From: Ceratopteris richardii
Taxonomy: Eukaryota > Streptophyta > Polypodiopsida > Polypodiales > Pteridaceae
DNA length: 64,000 bases
Reading direction: 5' to 3'
Assembly (NCBI GenBank): GCA_020310875.1
Contig: CM035408.1
Span: forward strand, 142,612,407 to 142,676,406
Position numbers and translations under genes: made by a program. Below the pieces are notes generated by a model, which was given only the letters and a program-made list of their open reading frames with translations, had not been told where the DNA came from and made no database searches. Each line of letters begins with the position of its first letter. Position 1 is the first letter of the stretch. Positions 22,337-33,026 of this stretch are shown here, piece after piece.

Positions 22337-24198
22337 TCATTGCTCCATAATTTCTTGCAAACCAATCATCAATTTGAATCTATTCATCTTTGTTCCATCC
22401 AATGCCTTGGCGAGTATATCTACACATTGTAACTGAGTTGATACATAGGACAATTGGATATCCTTGCTAAGCAATTTCTCCCTTATATAATGATAGTGCA
22501 CTTCAATGTGCTTAGTCCTTGCATGGTATACAGGATTAGCAGCCAAATGAACTGAGCTAGTGTTATGTCCAAAGATAATTGGAGTGTAGGAATGTATCTC
22601 CAAATCTACATATAATTTCTTAAGCCACATAGCTTCCCGAGTTTCATTTGCCAAACCTCTATATTCTGCTTCTATGGAAGATAAGGCCACAATTGGTTGC
22701 TTCTTGGATGACCAAGATATGAGCTTTGAACCTGCAAAAGATAGGTACCCTGAAGTACTCCTTCTATCATCCTTGGAGCCAACCCAATCTGCATCAGAAT
22801 ACATCTTTATATCTATGTCAAAAGTGAAGGGATAGAACAACCCCTCATTCATTGTACCCTTTAGATACTTAAGCACCCTCTTTGCAACTTCCATATGAGG
22901 CTTCCTTGGTGCATGCATAAATTGACTCAATGTACTTACTGCATAGGCAATGTCTACCCTTGTTAAAGTAGCATAATTAAGACTACCCACAAGTTGTTGA
23001 TAACTTGCAACATCATCAAGTAGTTCACCTTCATGTGAACTTAGCTTATGGTTGAGCTCGATAGGGATACCTGCAACTTTAGTGTTCTCCATCTTAAACT
23101 TTTCCAACATATCATGTATGTACTTCCTTTGTGTGATGAATATACCACACAAGCTCTAAGCCAAGAAAGTAGGTTAATAAACCTAGATCACCGATTTTGA
23201 ATTCCTTCATTAATTGGGCTTTTACCTGCTTGATACCATCACAATCATTTCTTGTAATGATGATGTCATCTACATAGACACACAAGTAAATAACTTTTGA
23301 TGTGTTTTTCTTAACAAATAAAGAAGAGCCTGCCTTGCTTGTCACAAAGCCTTGGTCGTGCAAATAGGTAACAAGCCTATGGTTCCAAGCTCTAGGAGCT
23401 TGCTTGAGACCATAGAGTGCCTTTCTAAGCTTTCATACATAGCCTGATTTTTCTTCTTCTTCAAACCCTGGTGGTTGTGCCATATACACTTCTTCTGATA
23501 TCCATTCATTTAAGAATGCATTCTTGACATCTAACTGATATAAATTCCACTTTTTAGAAGCAGTAAGACTTACCAATACCTTGATTGTTGGCATCTTTTC
23601 CACAAGTGAAAATGTTTCTTCATAGTCTACTCCATGTGTGTCGACAAATCCTTTTGCCACTAACCTTGCATTGTACCTATTTATAAAGCCATCAAAGTTC
23701 TTTTGATTTTTTGTATCCACCTTGAACCAATTAAGTTCATATATGGCCTCTTCGGAGCTAGATCCCAAGTGTGATTTTCTTGCAATGCCTCCACTTCTTC
23801 CTGCATGGCTTCTCTCCATTGTTTCTTCTTCCTAGCCTCGTCAAATGAAGAAGGCTCTTCTGCCATAGAGTCTTCAGTGTTGTACACAGAGTGTTTTCTG
23901 ACTAAAGATGTATCATATCCATACCTTATGGGATTCTTACTTTCTCTTTGTGATCTCCTTAATGCTTGATTGGAAGACTCGGGTAGATCTTGTAATTGCT
24001 TGAGTTTGGACTTGCCTCTTGACTTCCAAGCTTTGAGATCAATCTGATTTTCATCCTCTGAGTTGATTTCTTTTGCTAAGTGTTGATCTTCTTGAGTGAG
24101 GGTTGGAAAATCATTTTCCAAATCATATGGTAACTTGAATTTCCTGCAATCATCTTCAAACCATGAATTATTCTCATCAAATACTACATCCCTACTAA
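22337..24198 (-). pseudogene. copia-1 RT/RNase H (decayed)
   Basis: Ty1/copia reverse transcriptase and RNase H, broken by at least two frameshifts (about 23690-23780 and about 23150) and a stop near 23433. Visible landmarks in order: Gln-Leu-Asp-Val-Lys-Asn-Ala-Phe-Leu (motif A), Tyr-Val-Asp-Asp at about 23275, Ser-Asp-Ala-Asp-Trp and Ile-Glu-Ala-Glu-Tyr of RNase H. The third acidic RNase H position reads Gly-His-Asn where Gly/Cys-Asp-Asn is usual. The C-terminal Lys-His-Ile-Glu-Val-His-Tyr-His block is intact. It ends 31 bp before the LTR. Confidence 0.9.
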
Positions 24199-25030
24199 CT
24201 ATGAATGCCTTGTTAGTGGGATTGTATAGTATATACCCCTTTTGACTCTGATCATACCCAATAAATATACATGTCTCAGCCTTAGGGTCGAGCTTCCCTC
24301 GGATTTGTTATGGGATGTGTGCATAGGCAATGCACCCAAATATTTTGCAATGATCCAATGAGGGTCTCCTTCCATTCCATGCTTCATATGGTGTCATACC
24401 ATCCAATGATTTGGATGGAAGTCTATTGACCAAGTAGGTGGTTGTGGAGACAACCTCTGCCCATAAATAATTAGGTAATTTTTTCTCATTTAACATAGAC
24501 CTAGCAGCTTCAACAATTAACTTGTTTCTTCTTTCTGCCGCTCCATTCAATTCAGGAGTATACATGGTTGTTATTTCCCTCTTTATGCCTCCGTCCTATA
24601 GAAATAGATCAAGCTCATGTGAAAAGTACTCACCACCTCCATCAGACCTGATCCTTTTCAAGCTCCTTCCTATTTGGTTTTCCACTAGTGCCAAATACTT
24701 CTTGAAACATGTAAATACCTCGTCCTTATGCTTCATGAAATAGAGAATTATCCACCTATTGTAATCATCAATAAATGAAACATAGTACCTTGAACCTGAG
24801 ATGGATGGATCTTTGCTAGGACCTCGCACATCAGTGTGTACAAGCTCCAAATAGTCTTCATGGATGTATCCTTTCCTATTGAATGGTTGCCTGTGAGCTT
24901 TGCCAAATTGACATGCTCCACATTTGTATATCATGTGCTGCTTGGTCACATTGGGAATGCCAAGAACATGTTGATCCCTGAAATTTGCTTCAGAGTTCTC
25001 TCTCCTATGTGCCCTAGCCTTTTGTGTCAT
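24199..25030 (-). pseudogene. copia-1 integrase (decayed)
   Basis: Integrase core with His-Thr-Asp-Val (first Asp), Ser-Asp-Gly-Gly-Gly-Glu-Tyr (second Asp) and Asn-Gly-Ala-Ala-Glu-Arg-Arg (Glu), preceded by the Cys-x2-Cys of the zinc-binding region. The frame is kept but carries in-frame stops at about 24600 and about 24310. The Gly-Lys-Leu-Asp-Pro-Lys-Ala-Glu...Phe-Ile-Gly-Tyr block typical of copia integrase C-termini follows the second stop. Confidence 0.9.
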
Positions 25031-25038
25031 ATTTCCAA

Positions 25039-25458
25039 CTAAGATAAGGTTTGATCTCTATAACTGAATAGTGCTATGTTCCTTGTGTCTTCAATTTCAA
25101 ATGTAAACAATCTACCTGTCTTCTCACCTTTGACAATCCTTCTAAAGACTTGTTGGGGATCTTCAACATATGCTCCATGCTTAGTGAATCTGACCTGTAA
25201 ACCTTTCTCTATAATCTGCCCAACACTAATTAGGTTTTTGGTTATAGTAGACACATACAGAACTTTTCTCAAAAGGTTCATACTACCATAAGATGTTTTG
25301 ACATTTCCAATTTGCTTAACTGAATGTTTACTATCATCACCTGTTTGTACCTCATGCTTTCCTTTGGGTTCTTCAAGATCAGATAGTAGAGCTACATTTC
25401 TAGCCACATGATTGGAACAACATGAATCAATGTAGAAAAGATGCTCATCATCTTTACC
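25039..25458 (-). pseudogene. copia-1 protease / pre-integrase (decayed)
   Basis: Continues the gag frame after a stop. The protease active site reads Asp-Ser-Cys-Cys-Ser-Asn-His; copia proteases have Asp-Ser-Gly, so the catalytic glycine is substituted. It is followed by the Leu-Tyr-Val-x-Thr-Ile-Thr-Lys-Asn-Leu block and a Gly-Leu-Gln-Val-Arg-Phe block typical of copia. The next segment is out of frame near 25035. Confidence 0.85.
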
Positions 25459-26517
25459 TTACTTGGATGTCATATTCATAATGAGTAGAGAATCTTCAGT
25501 ATAGTTGTTGTAGTCCCTTCTTCCTCTAAAGCCTCCTTGATTATTATTGTTGTACCCTTGATTATAGTTATGGTTGTAGCTGCCTCCACCATTGTTGTAC
25601 CTGCCTCTAGATTGTCCATAGCTTCCTCTATGGAAGTCTCTTCCCCTTTGGTTCCTTGTATTTTTGTGAAATTCTTCTATAGTGTGGTTGTTGAGACCAC
25701 AAATGTTGCATGGTGAGTTGTTGAAGGGTTTCCCTCTGCCTTGCTTTCCTCCTCTGCCCCTTCCTCTAACACCTCTTCCTCTTCTTGCATAATTAGCTTG
25801 AGAGGTACTAGTCTCTTCTTCACTTTTCTTGCTTTTACCTTTATCCTTAGCTTTCTTCTTATCTGTATAAAGGGCAAAAGATTGGTTACCTCTTGAGTTG
25901 TCACCATTTCTATTGAGCTTTGTCTCATGGGTGAAGAGTTGCCCCATCAAGGTGTTGAGATCTGATATTTGCATATCCATGTAGAGATCCATTGCTGTGG
26001 TGAACGACTCCCACTTTTCAATAGCCTTGATTCCATTAATGATTTGCCTCACAATGTGTTCTTCTTCTATATCCTCTCCAATGCTTGCAAGTTGATCAAC
26101 CAAATCTTTCATTTTGGTTACATAATCAGCCACTCCTTGCTTTGGTTGTTTCTTTAGGGTTATGAACTCCATCCACAACTGATTCTTCCTAGCTCTTGTG
26201 TTTGAGGAGAAATTTTATGAAAGAACTTCCTAAGTCTCTTGGGAGGCCTTGCAATTTCTAACATGTGGTAACAAGAAATCAGAGATTGAGTTTAGTGAGT
26301 AAGATCTGGCAAGATCATCCTTTGCACACCATGTGGTCAGCCTCTCTTACTCTTCCTTTGTTGGTTGATGCTTGCTCCTGAAGATTGGCATCTCTTCATC
26401 TCCTGAGATGTATCCAAATAGACTTCTCCATTGAAGGTATGCTTGCATCCTTAGTGACCATGCTGAGTAGTTGTTTCAATCCAATTTGTCAATGAAGGAT
26501 GAAAATCCATCTCCCAT
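25459..26517 (-). pseudogene. copia-1 gag (decayed)
   Basis: Begins Met-Gly-Asp-Gly-Phe at 26517, 14 bases inside the PBS. Several stops interrupt the first 110 codons, and from 26178 it is open for 239 codons. The C-terminal part is Arg/Gly- and Asn/Gly-rich with a CNICG zinc-knuckle start whose last Cys is Phe (Cys-x2-Cys-x4-His-x4-Phe), so the knuckle is damaged. Confidence 0.88.
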
Positions 26518-26530
26518 CTTGATTGTGCTT

Positions 26531-26542
26531 GCTCTGATACCA
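26531..26542 (-). promoter_or_regulatory. copia-1 primer-binding site
   Basis: On the minus strand TGGTATCAGAGC follows the LTR end CTCCAACA with one base between. Initiator tRNA-Met type. Confidence 0.9.
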
Positions 26543-26543
26543 C

Positions 26544-27438
26544 TGTTGGAGGAGATGGTGGATAGTCACAAGAGATGAAATGGTGTAGCTAATTTCTGCT
26601 TCACAATTGCTATGAATGATGGTTGGAGAGTATAGTGGGCCTCTTTAGCTAGCTAATGGACACAAATAATCATATATGTAGTTTGGAAGATGATCCACTA
26701 ATGACAAGATCAAAACAGATAGGTAGGAAGATAATCCAAGGTCCAAAACTTGCTATCTTAGTTCACACACCTGTTTAATGTTTTGAACCATTCTCTGAGC
26801 ACAATAGCAATTGAATAAATTCCTTTTGGGGAACTCTAAATAGCTTAACAAGCTACCAATCTTGAGTGAATTCATAAAAAATGATGGACTACATACAGAG
26901 AAATGTGTTTAGCAAATCAACTAAGCATCCCAACATTTACGGGCCTTGATAGTCAACAGACCAGTGAGAAAAGATGGATTAATATCTGACGATTGTGAGA
27001 AGCATTACTAATGAAAATTTGTAGGATTAAAGTAGATACTATGCTGAATCTACCATGCTTTAAATAATGAGAAATGGTCAACTATACACAGAGAACAAGC
27101 TCTGACAATATCATTTTTTTGATGGAGTTGTGACATAGAAGTGACATGAGAATGTAATGATCATATATGTACTAAATCATGTACAAATACAATGTCATTG
27201 GCAATCATAAATTGCTCAATGTGTGATAGGTGAGTGAGCTATGCGGTAAGCTCCCACTTCACCAAGATTGTACATCAAACAGATCTCTAAAAGTCGAGAT
27301 ACATGCATATCATTTAGATCCTCTTTTTATAGTTATTGTTGGAGCCAAAGGATTTGAATTCAAATTCAAACCTCTACCTAAAAGTGAATTCTAACATATA
27401 GGATAGATTATCTCTTGGCTCAACTACCAAATGATACA
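26544..27438 (-). repeat. copia-1 5' LTR (truncated)
   Basis: Plus-strand start TGTTGGAGGAGATGG (LTR end on the minus strand). It is homologous to 812-890 and 21743-22140. It breaks at 27438 in aatgataca, where plus-strand copia-2 coding sequence begins, so about 170 bp of the LTR start (compare 22136-22306) are missing. Confidence 0.85.
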
Positions 27439-28621
27439 ATGTTTATTGGGTATGACTCAACTGAGATGAGTCATAGGTTCTATAATCCTTCAACCAAGAA
27501 ATTCACTATAAGTAGAGATGTTGTGTTTGAAGAACACAGGTCTTGGTATGATGAAGACAAACAAAAGGTAACTCTACCATATGATCTTGATTCTCATTCT
27601 CATCAATTAGGAAGCAAGCATGATACACAGGTCCAAGATCCAAGAAGTGATACAGATGATGACCAAGATGAAAGGGAAAGGGATTACAAACTATGATAAT
27701 ATAGAGGAAAAGCAAAGATGGAAGAGTTTGGAGAATACTCTAAGCAAGCTCCTATAAGATAAACAATAGAGAAGAAACAACCAGGAAGGTATGGATATGA
27801 TTCCACATTTTTTACAAAGCATTCAATCTACATGGAAAAATACTCAATTATAAAAGAACCCTCAATGTATAAAGAGGGAAAGGGAAACCCTAATTGGGAA
27901 AAGGCCATGGAAGAAGAAATGGATGCATTGAAGGAGATCGACAATTGGGATTTGGTTCCAATGTCAACAAATCAAAAGGTAAGTGGTTACAGATGGGTAT
28001 ATAAAGTTAAAAGAAACTGAGATGGAACAATTTCTATGTACACGGCAAGATTAGTTGCCAAAGGATGCTCACAAACTCATGGTATAGACTATGAGGAAAC
28101 ATTCTCACTAGTTGCAAAGATGACTACAATAAGAACATTGATAACTGTAGTTGCTGCAATGCATTTCCAAATGGTTGGATAAGTGAAGAGGTATACATGT
28201 AACAACCTCCAAGTTTTGAAAACCCTAATCATGAATCTTATGTTTGTAGACTTAATAAAGCACTGTATGGATTGAAACAAGCTCCTAGAGCTTGGAATTA
28301 CATGTTGGTTACATACCTTCAAGATCAAGGGTCCATACCTAGCAACTTAGATCCTTCTTGATTCATCAAAAGGGATCATGATGAGGCTATCTATCTATGT
28401 GTACACATAGATGGCATAATTGTGATAGGTGATGATCGTAATGGCATTCAAAGGATCAAGAGACACATGCAAGAGGAGTTCAAAATCAGTGATTTAGGTG
28501 AGCTCACATTCTTTCTAGGTATGTAGGTCATATACATAGATGAAGGAATGTATTTGACCCGAAGGAGATACATTCATGATCTACTTCTAAAGTTCAAAAT
28601 GGAACACTACACCTGTAGGTA
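27439..28621 (+). pseudogene. copia-2 integrase tail / RT, first part
   Basis: Starts within the Phe-Ile-Gly-Tyr block of integrase, so gag, protease and most of integrase are gone. RT follows with in-frame stops near 28018, 28200 and 28360 and a deletion of motif A near 28155 (Val-Val-Ala-Ala runs straight into Phe-Pro-Asn-Gly-Trp). The catalytic block reads Val-His-Ile-Asp-Gly where Val-Tyr-Val-Asp-Asp is usual, so the second Asp is lost. It is interrupted by the solo LTR at 28622. Confidence 0.87.
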
Positions 28622-29883
28622 TGTTGGAGCAAGTCTATGACAAGCCTAAGTATTGGCTTGAGTCCCACAAAGTCATAGAAGAAGCCTTAAAATGAAGACA
28701 ATGTAAAGTTCACTTGTGAACTACCTCTTGTAACTTTTGAAAACTTTACTTAATGTAAAAGTGAAAGAATCTTAAGTGGTTGAGTCCACTTGATCAAAAA
28801 GGGAAAGAGGAGCCACGAATTCGTGATTTGTGGTAGATAGAGAATCAAATCAATCACTAATTGATTGGAGAGTGATTGAGGGGAGTTAGCCTCCCAAGAT
28901 CAACTATAAATACATGGTAGTCTTGGTTGTGGTTATGTGAAGACCTCCAAGAGCTGAGCTTTATGCCATATCAAGGTGTGATTACAAGACACACATATGT
29001 ATCAGTAAGTCCATTGTATTGTACAAGAAATATACTTTCATTTTCATGATCATTTGAGTTCATATTTCCATGTTCTTGTGAAGTGTACTACTCACTGCCA
29101 TATCTCTCAGTTTTCTCAGTCGGATTGCAGAGATGGTTTCTCTGAGATTGGTGCATCATTTTCAGTGATTTAACTTGGTAAAGTTAGCTCTATAAGTCTA
29201 CTAAATGCTCTCCAAGTTTCGTTTCATTTGGTTGTTTCAATCTTCAGTTATGTTCAGTTGCAGTGAACCTTGTCTATTCATTTTCACTTCTTTGTCAGGT
29301 ACTCGACTTTTTAATCATCTTGTGAGAGATGTTTCTCAGTGTTTACTTACCCAAATTCAATGATTTAAAGCTTGTTGGATTTACTGTCTAGTATAAGCAT
29401 ACAAATTTTCATAATCATTGGATTCTTAAATCTTGCGTTATGTTCATTTTTTTGCTCACTTGTCTCATTACTGTAGCAGCCCGTGAAAATCAGAATGATG
29501 TCATCACTTGTTAAACATCATTCCTACTATGTGGTTCATTATTTTTGATGAGATTACTCTTGAAAGTTAGCTCTTTACGTTATCTAGATTTCCCAAAAGG
29601 AATTAAGCTAATTGCTGCGGTGCTCAGAGAATTATGCAAAACATTGGACAGGTGTATGAACCAAAATAGCAAGTTCTTCACCTCTGAGCTAACTCCAACT
29701 TATCTGTTTTGATCTATCTTTTTGAGAGTGATCTTCCAAGGTACATAGGGTGTCTAATACATCCATTGGCAAGCTAAAAGGGCTCACCACATACTCCTGG
29801 AGTTCATTTGGCTGGTGTAGATCAAGGATTTTGCAACACCTCTTCATCTTCAAGCACATACCTATCCATCTCTTCACAAGGTA
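28617..29883 (+). mobile_element. Solo LTR with AGGTA duplication
   Basis: LTR 28622-29878 (1257 bp) begins TGTTGGAGCAAGTC and ends CTCTTCACA, flanked by AGGTA at 28617-28621 and 29879-29883. It splits the copia-2 RT inside the Val-Gly-Thr-Pro-Leu-Glu block. A TATA-like actataaatac lies near 28904. I see no internal region, PBS or second LTR, so it is read as a solo LTR left by recombination. Confidence 0.87.
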
Positions 29884-30604
29884 CACCTTTGGAGATGAAT
29901 TGTAAACTTAGTGTTTATGAAGGTGAAACATTTGAAGAAATTTAAAAATATCAAAGCTTGATAGGTAGCTTGATATATGCTACTCATACATGGGTAGACA
30001 TCTCATATAATGTAGGAGTGCTTAGCCAATTCATGCACTTGCCAAGAAGAACACACATGGATGCTTCTAAGAGAGTACTTAAGTATCTCAAATGTACAAT
30101 CAATGAAGGTATACTCTATCCTTACTCTTGATATTTGGATATCAAAATTCACATGCAGGTTGGGCAGGAGCTAAGGATGATAGAAGTACCTCAGATTACG
30201 TAGCATTTGTAGGTTCAAAGCTAGTTTCATGGAGTTCCAAGAAGCAACCAATAGTTGCTTTATCCTCAACTGGAGCAGAGTATAGAGGTTTGACCATAGC
30301 AAATCAAGAGGCATTATGATTAAAAGCATTGTATACAGATTTGGGACTTGTGAGTTCCAAACCTTGCATATTTGGAGATAATGTAAGTTCCATGCATCTC
30401 AGAGCAAACCCTATTTTCCATGCAAGAAGCAAACACATAGATCTTCATTAGCACTTCATGAGAGAGAAGCTCATGGCAAAGAAGATTAAAATTTCCTTTG
30501 TTCCAACTAAAAAGCAAGTAGCAAATATGATGGCTAAGGCACTTGATGGAATAAAGCTTTGTAGATTTAAATCAATGGCAGGTATTCAACCTATTAGAGA
30601 ATAA
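29884..30604 (+). pseudogene. copia-2 RT/RNase H, second part
   Basis: Resumes with Thr-Pro-Leu-Glu-Met and the Leu-Ile-Gly-Ser-Leu-Ile-Tyr-Ala-Thr block. It carries stops and a frameshift near 30130, then RNase H Ser-Thr-Gly-Ala-Glu-Tyr-Arg-Gly and Phe-Gly-Asp-Asn. It ends 32 bp before the LTR start. Confidence 0.88.
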
Positions 30605-30622
30605 AGACTCAAGCATACTTTG

Positions 30623-30636
30623 GCTTGAGGGGGAGC
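30623..30636 (+). promoter_or_regulatory. copia-2 polypurine tract
   Basis: GCTTGAGGGGGAGC directly precedes TGTTGGAACATCAAGC at 30637. Confidence 0.88.
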
Positions 30637-30889
30637 TGTTGGAACATCAAGCTTACACTATTTTTGAGGTGGGTTTGATCTACATAAGAAATCTATCATT
30701 TGGATTACATCAGCAAAATGTCCATTGGAAAGTTCTCTTACTTATGCTCATTTATTGTATTTTTAAAAAAGATTTTTATGGATCATTTAACATTGTAAAA
30801 GCCTAGGAGAAGATAGAATCAAACTCATTTAGATGAGGAACAATGCAATATATGTCCTTCATGCAAAGATCATATAATGTCTCATTAGA
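30637..30889 (+). repeat. copia-2 3' LTR (end uncertain)
   Basis: Starts TGTTGGAACATC after the polypurine tract. No clear CA end or duplication was found. It appears to give way to an antisense gag fragment at about 30890, so it is probably truncated. Confidence 0.6.
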
Positions 30890-31200
30890 TACACTTTTTT
30901 TGATGCCATTTATTTTTCATATGTATTTCATAACTTCCCTCAAAACTCCTCTACACTTTTGCAGTCCAATACTATGAAGTAAACATTATCTGCTAGGTGC
31001 AATTGAATGGTAGAAATAGCCATTTCATCCAACGCATCACAATCATCGTCATCCATATCAATAGGCTTCTTTGAGATTAAATTTATTGGCTTCCAATGTC
31101 TCCTTTGCATAAACATATTTTTGATCCGATTCTTCAATAGAGCAAAGTTTGTGCCATCAAATTTCCGAATCTCAAAATGTACTTTTCCCTACAAGTTATA
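30890..31200 (-). pseudogene. copia gag relic
   Basis: Minus-strand frame reads Lys-Phe-Asp-Gly-Thr-Asn-Phe-Ala, a Lys-Asn-Arg-Ile-Lys block, then Ala-Ile-Ser-Thr-Ile-Gln-Leu-x-Leu-Ala-Asp-Asn-Val and Val-Glu-Glu-Phe with stops in Trp positions. This is the N-terminal gag pattern (DUF4219/UBN2 type) of another plant copia lineage. No pol sequence of this lineage follows. Confidence 0.72.
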
Positions 31201-32305
31201 ACTCCTCTTGCAAACACAGGCATTAGACCCAAATCTACTCGATGTGCTTGTGAATTCTGATGCTACGATGATAGAGAACTGGCTAGAATGAAAATGGAGC
31301 TCGAATAGTTCAAACACCATTGAGGCTAAAAAAAAGGATGATTGAGTGTTAGATTCTGGAAAACATTTGATAGAGACTCCCAAAAAAATGGATTAATGAA
31401 CAACAATGAATAACCAAAAGGATTATGTGAGAATGTATGATCAACCACTCTATAGTTGAAAAATAGAAATCTGGAAAAAATTTGCCAAAGTTTCCTTTGC
31501 GAAATGAGAAATGATGAGTGTAAAAAAAAATCACTAAACTGCAAGTAGTGACATGTAAACCTGCATGGTGAATCACAAACTCCACTACATATAACCACTT
31601 AACCAAAAGAAGCCAACTATGCTTACCAAGCACCTATGAACAACTAGCATACATCTTCTATGGTGAAGTTGGGTAAGTCTTTCACCTGGATCATCAAAGA
31701 GACCCCAACATCTAGGTGTCTCCCAACTAAGAAAACCTCACCACGACCCTCTTTATCAACATCAATGTCTTTATTCATAAAAAATGTAACCACTATATCA
31801 ATGACCACATGGACATACATAAGTGGTATCCATAGAAGTGTACATAGTGTGTATGTGCTCAATATATGCAATAAAATGGAACTAAAAGGCTAATTTCTTA
31901 GCCCAAACACTAGCCAACAACACCTTCAAGTGTTCATCAACTCTCTTCTTTAGGTTCCAAAAAACTTGCATAAATTTGCAATGGCCATTCCTACCACAAG
32001 TGAAAACCTTTCAAGAAACCTATAGTTTTAAGAGTGTGGCTGAAAACACAGCCTGGAAGGTGAATATTTTCTATCAGAGAAGTACAAAGAAGACTCTTCT
32101 TTATGTTCTTGGACTTGTGTGAAGAGAATTATGCACAAAAGTACTCAAAAATGGCTCCAAACTCCACCCCAAAAATGCTTCAAAAACAGGCTTTGAAAGC
32201 AAAGAATGAAGCTTTGAGGGGCCAAAAATTTTTGAAGATAATGTTAACCTTAGACTTTCCCTTTCTTCAAGTAGCACAAGAGTGTAGCTTAGTGGCATGA
32301 GATTG
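31201..32305. other. Unassigned sequence
   Basis: About 1.1 kb with only short open frames (94 codons or fewer) and no motif that I recognise on either strand. No terminal repeats seen. Confidence 0.4.
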
Positions 32306-32373
32306 CCACAGTTAAGCGAGCTTTGAGGGGAGTAGTACTAGGATGGGTGAACTCCGGAGAAGTACCGCGAGCC
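32306..32373 (+). ncRNA. 5S-rRNA-like fragment with internal promoter region
   Basis: Contains CAGTTAAGCGAGCTT, then agtagtactaggatgggtga and a ctccggagaagtaccgcgag tail. These correspond in order to the middle and 3' part of plant 5S rRNA, from about nt 48 to about 110, including the Pol III internal control region. The first 45 or so nt of 5S are absent and there are several changes. It could be a 5S pseudogene, a SINE3-like head or the 5S-derived part of a Cassandra-type LTR. Confidence 0.72.
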
Positions 32374-32560
32374 ACTATCTTCCTTGATCATTGAGGTCCT
32401 CTCTCGCATGTAACCAATGGCACCAATGGTGACTTTGGTGACTCGGATGAAAAGGTATACAAGGTCTATGCCTTGGTCACCACTTTAGTCGTAAGCCTTA
32501 GGTGGGTGGGTAGGTGCTTGCTTCGCTCCCACAAAAGGAACAAAGCTTTCTATCCAAGTA
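32374..32560. other. Unassigned sequence after 5S-like fragment
   Basis: No gene seen. Contains repeated ggtgactttggtgactcgg-like words. Confidence 0.4.
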
Positions 32561-32572
32561 CTCTGATACCAA
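32561..32572 (-). promoter_or_regulatory. Possible primer-binding site, minus strand
   Basis: The minus strand reads TTGGTATCAGAG after a possible LTR end CAAAATACTTCA. No matching second LTR was found nearby, so the element it belonged to is unclear. Confidence 0.45.
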
Positions 32573-32821
32573 TGAAGTATTTTGATGGTGATGCACCATA
32601 GTGCACTCTCCTTCATGAGAACTCCATGATGATATCCTCAGAGTAGAAAAGTGAGCTCCATATGATGCACACGGTACTCCACATAGAGGTTGTAGAATAT
32701 GCAAAAAAAACATAGTACATAAGGAGCACAAACACAGACTTCTTAGGTGTTACAAATGCAATTGAACCTCTAGTCTATGGTTGACCAACCCACTTTATGT
32801 TTGATTAAAGAACATATACAA
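32573..32821. other. Unassigned, possibly LTR remnant
   Basis: Adjoins the possible minus-strand PBS. No copy elsewhere in the window and no coding frame. Confidence 0.3.
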
Positions 32822-33013
32822 AATGTTTCTTCCTTATGTACTCTCTTTATATATTGCATTTGTTGTATTGTTGTTTTTAGGCCATTCTTGTACATTCCTT
32901 TTATGTAATAGAAGAAGAAGATCATTTTTCCTTGCCTCAATCTATGTTTGTGCTTCTCTTTGATTATGAGAGTGTGTGTATGATCTCTCTTTCTTATCTC
33001 CTTCCTTGTTACA
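32822..33013 (+). repeat. copia-4 5' LTR, 3' part
   Basis: Homologous to 46889-47080, the 3' LTR of copia-5. It ends TTGTTACA directly before the PBS TGGTATCAGAGCC at 33014-33026. The first half of the LTR is missing. Confidence 0.85.
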
Positions 33014-33026
33014 TGGTATCAGAGCC
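33014..33026 (+). promoter_or_regulatory. copia-4 primer-binding site
   Basis: TGGTATCAGAGCC immediately after the LTR. Initiator tRNA-Met type. Confidence 0.92.

Noticed and set aside
27506-27715. Opposite-strand frames over copia coding regions (for example 27506-27715, 37131-37427, 38564-38899, 48049-48429)
   Set aside because: Shadows of gag-pol sequence on the other strand.
30940-31137. 65-codon frame as a small host gene
   Set aside because: Reads as the N-terminal gag block of a copia element with stops in conserved Trp positions.
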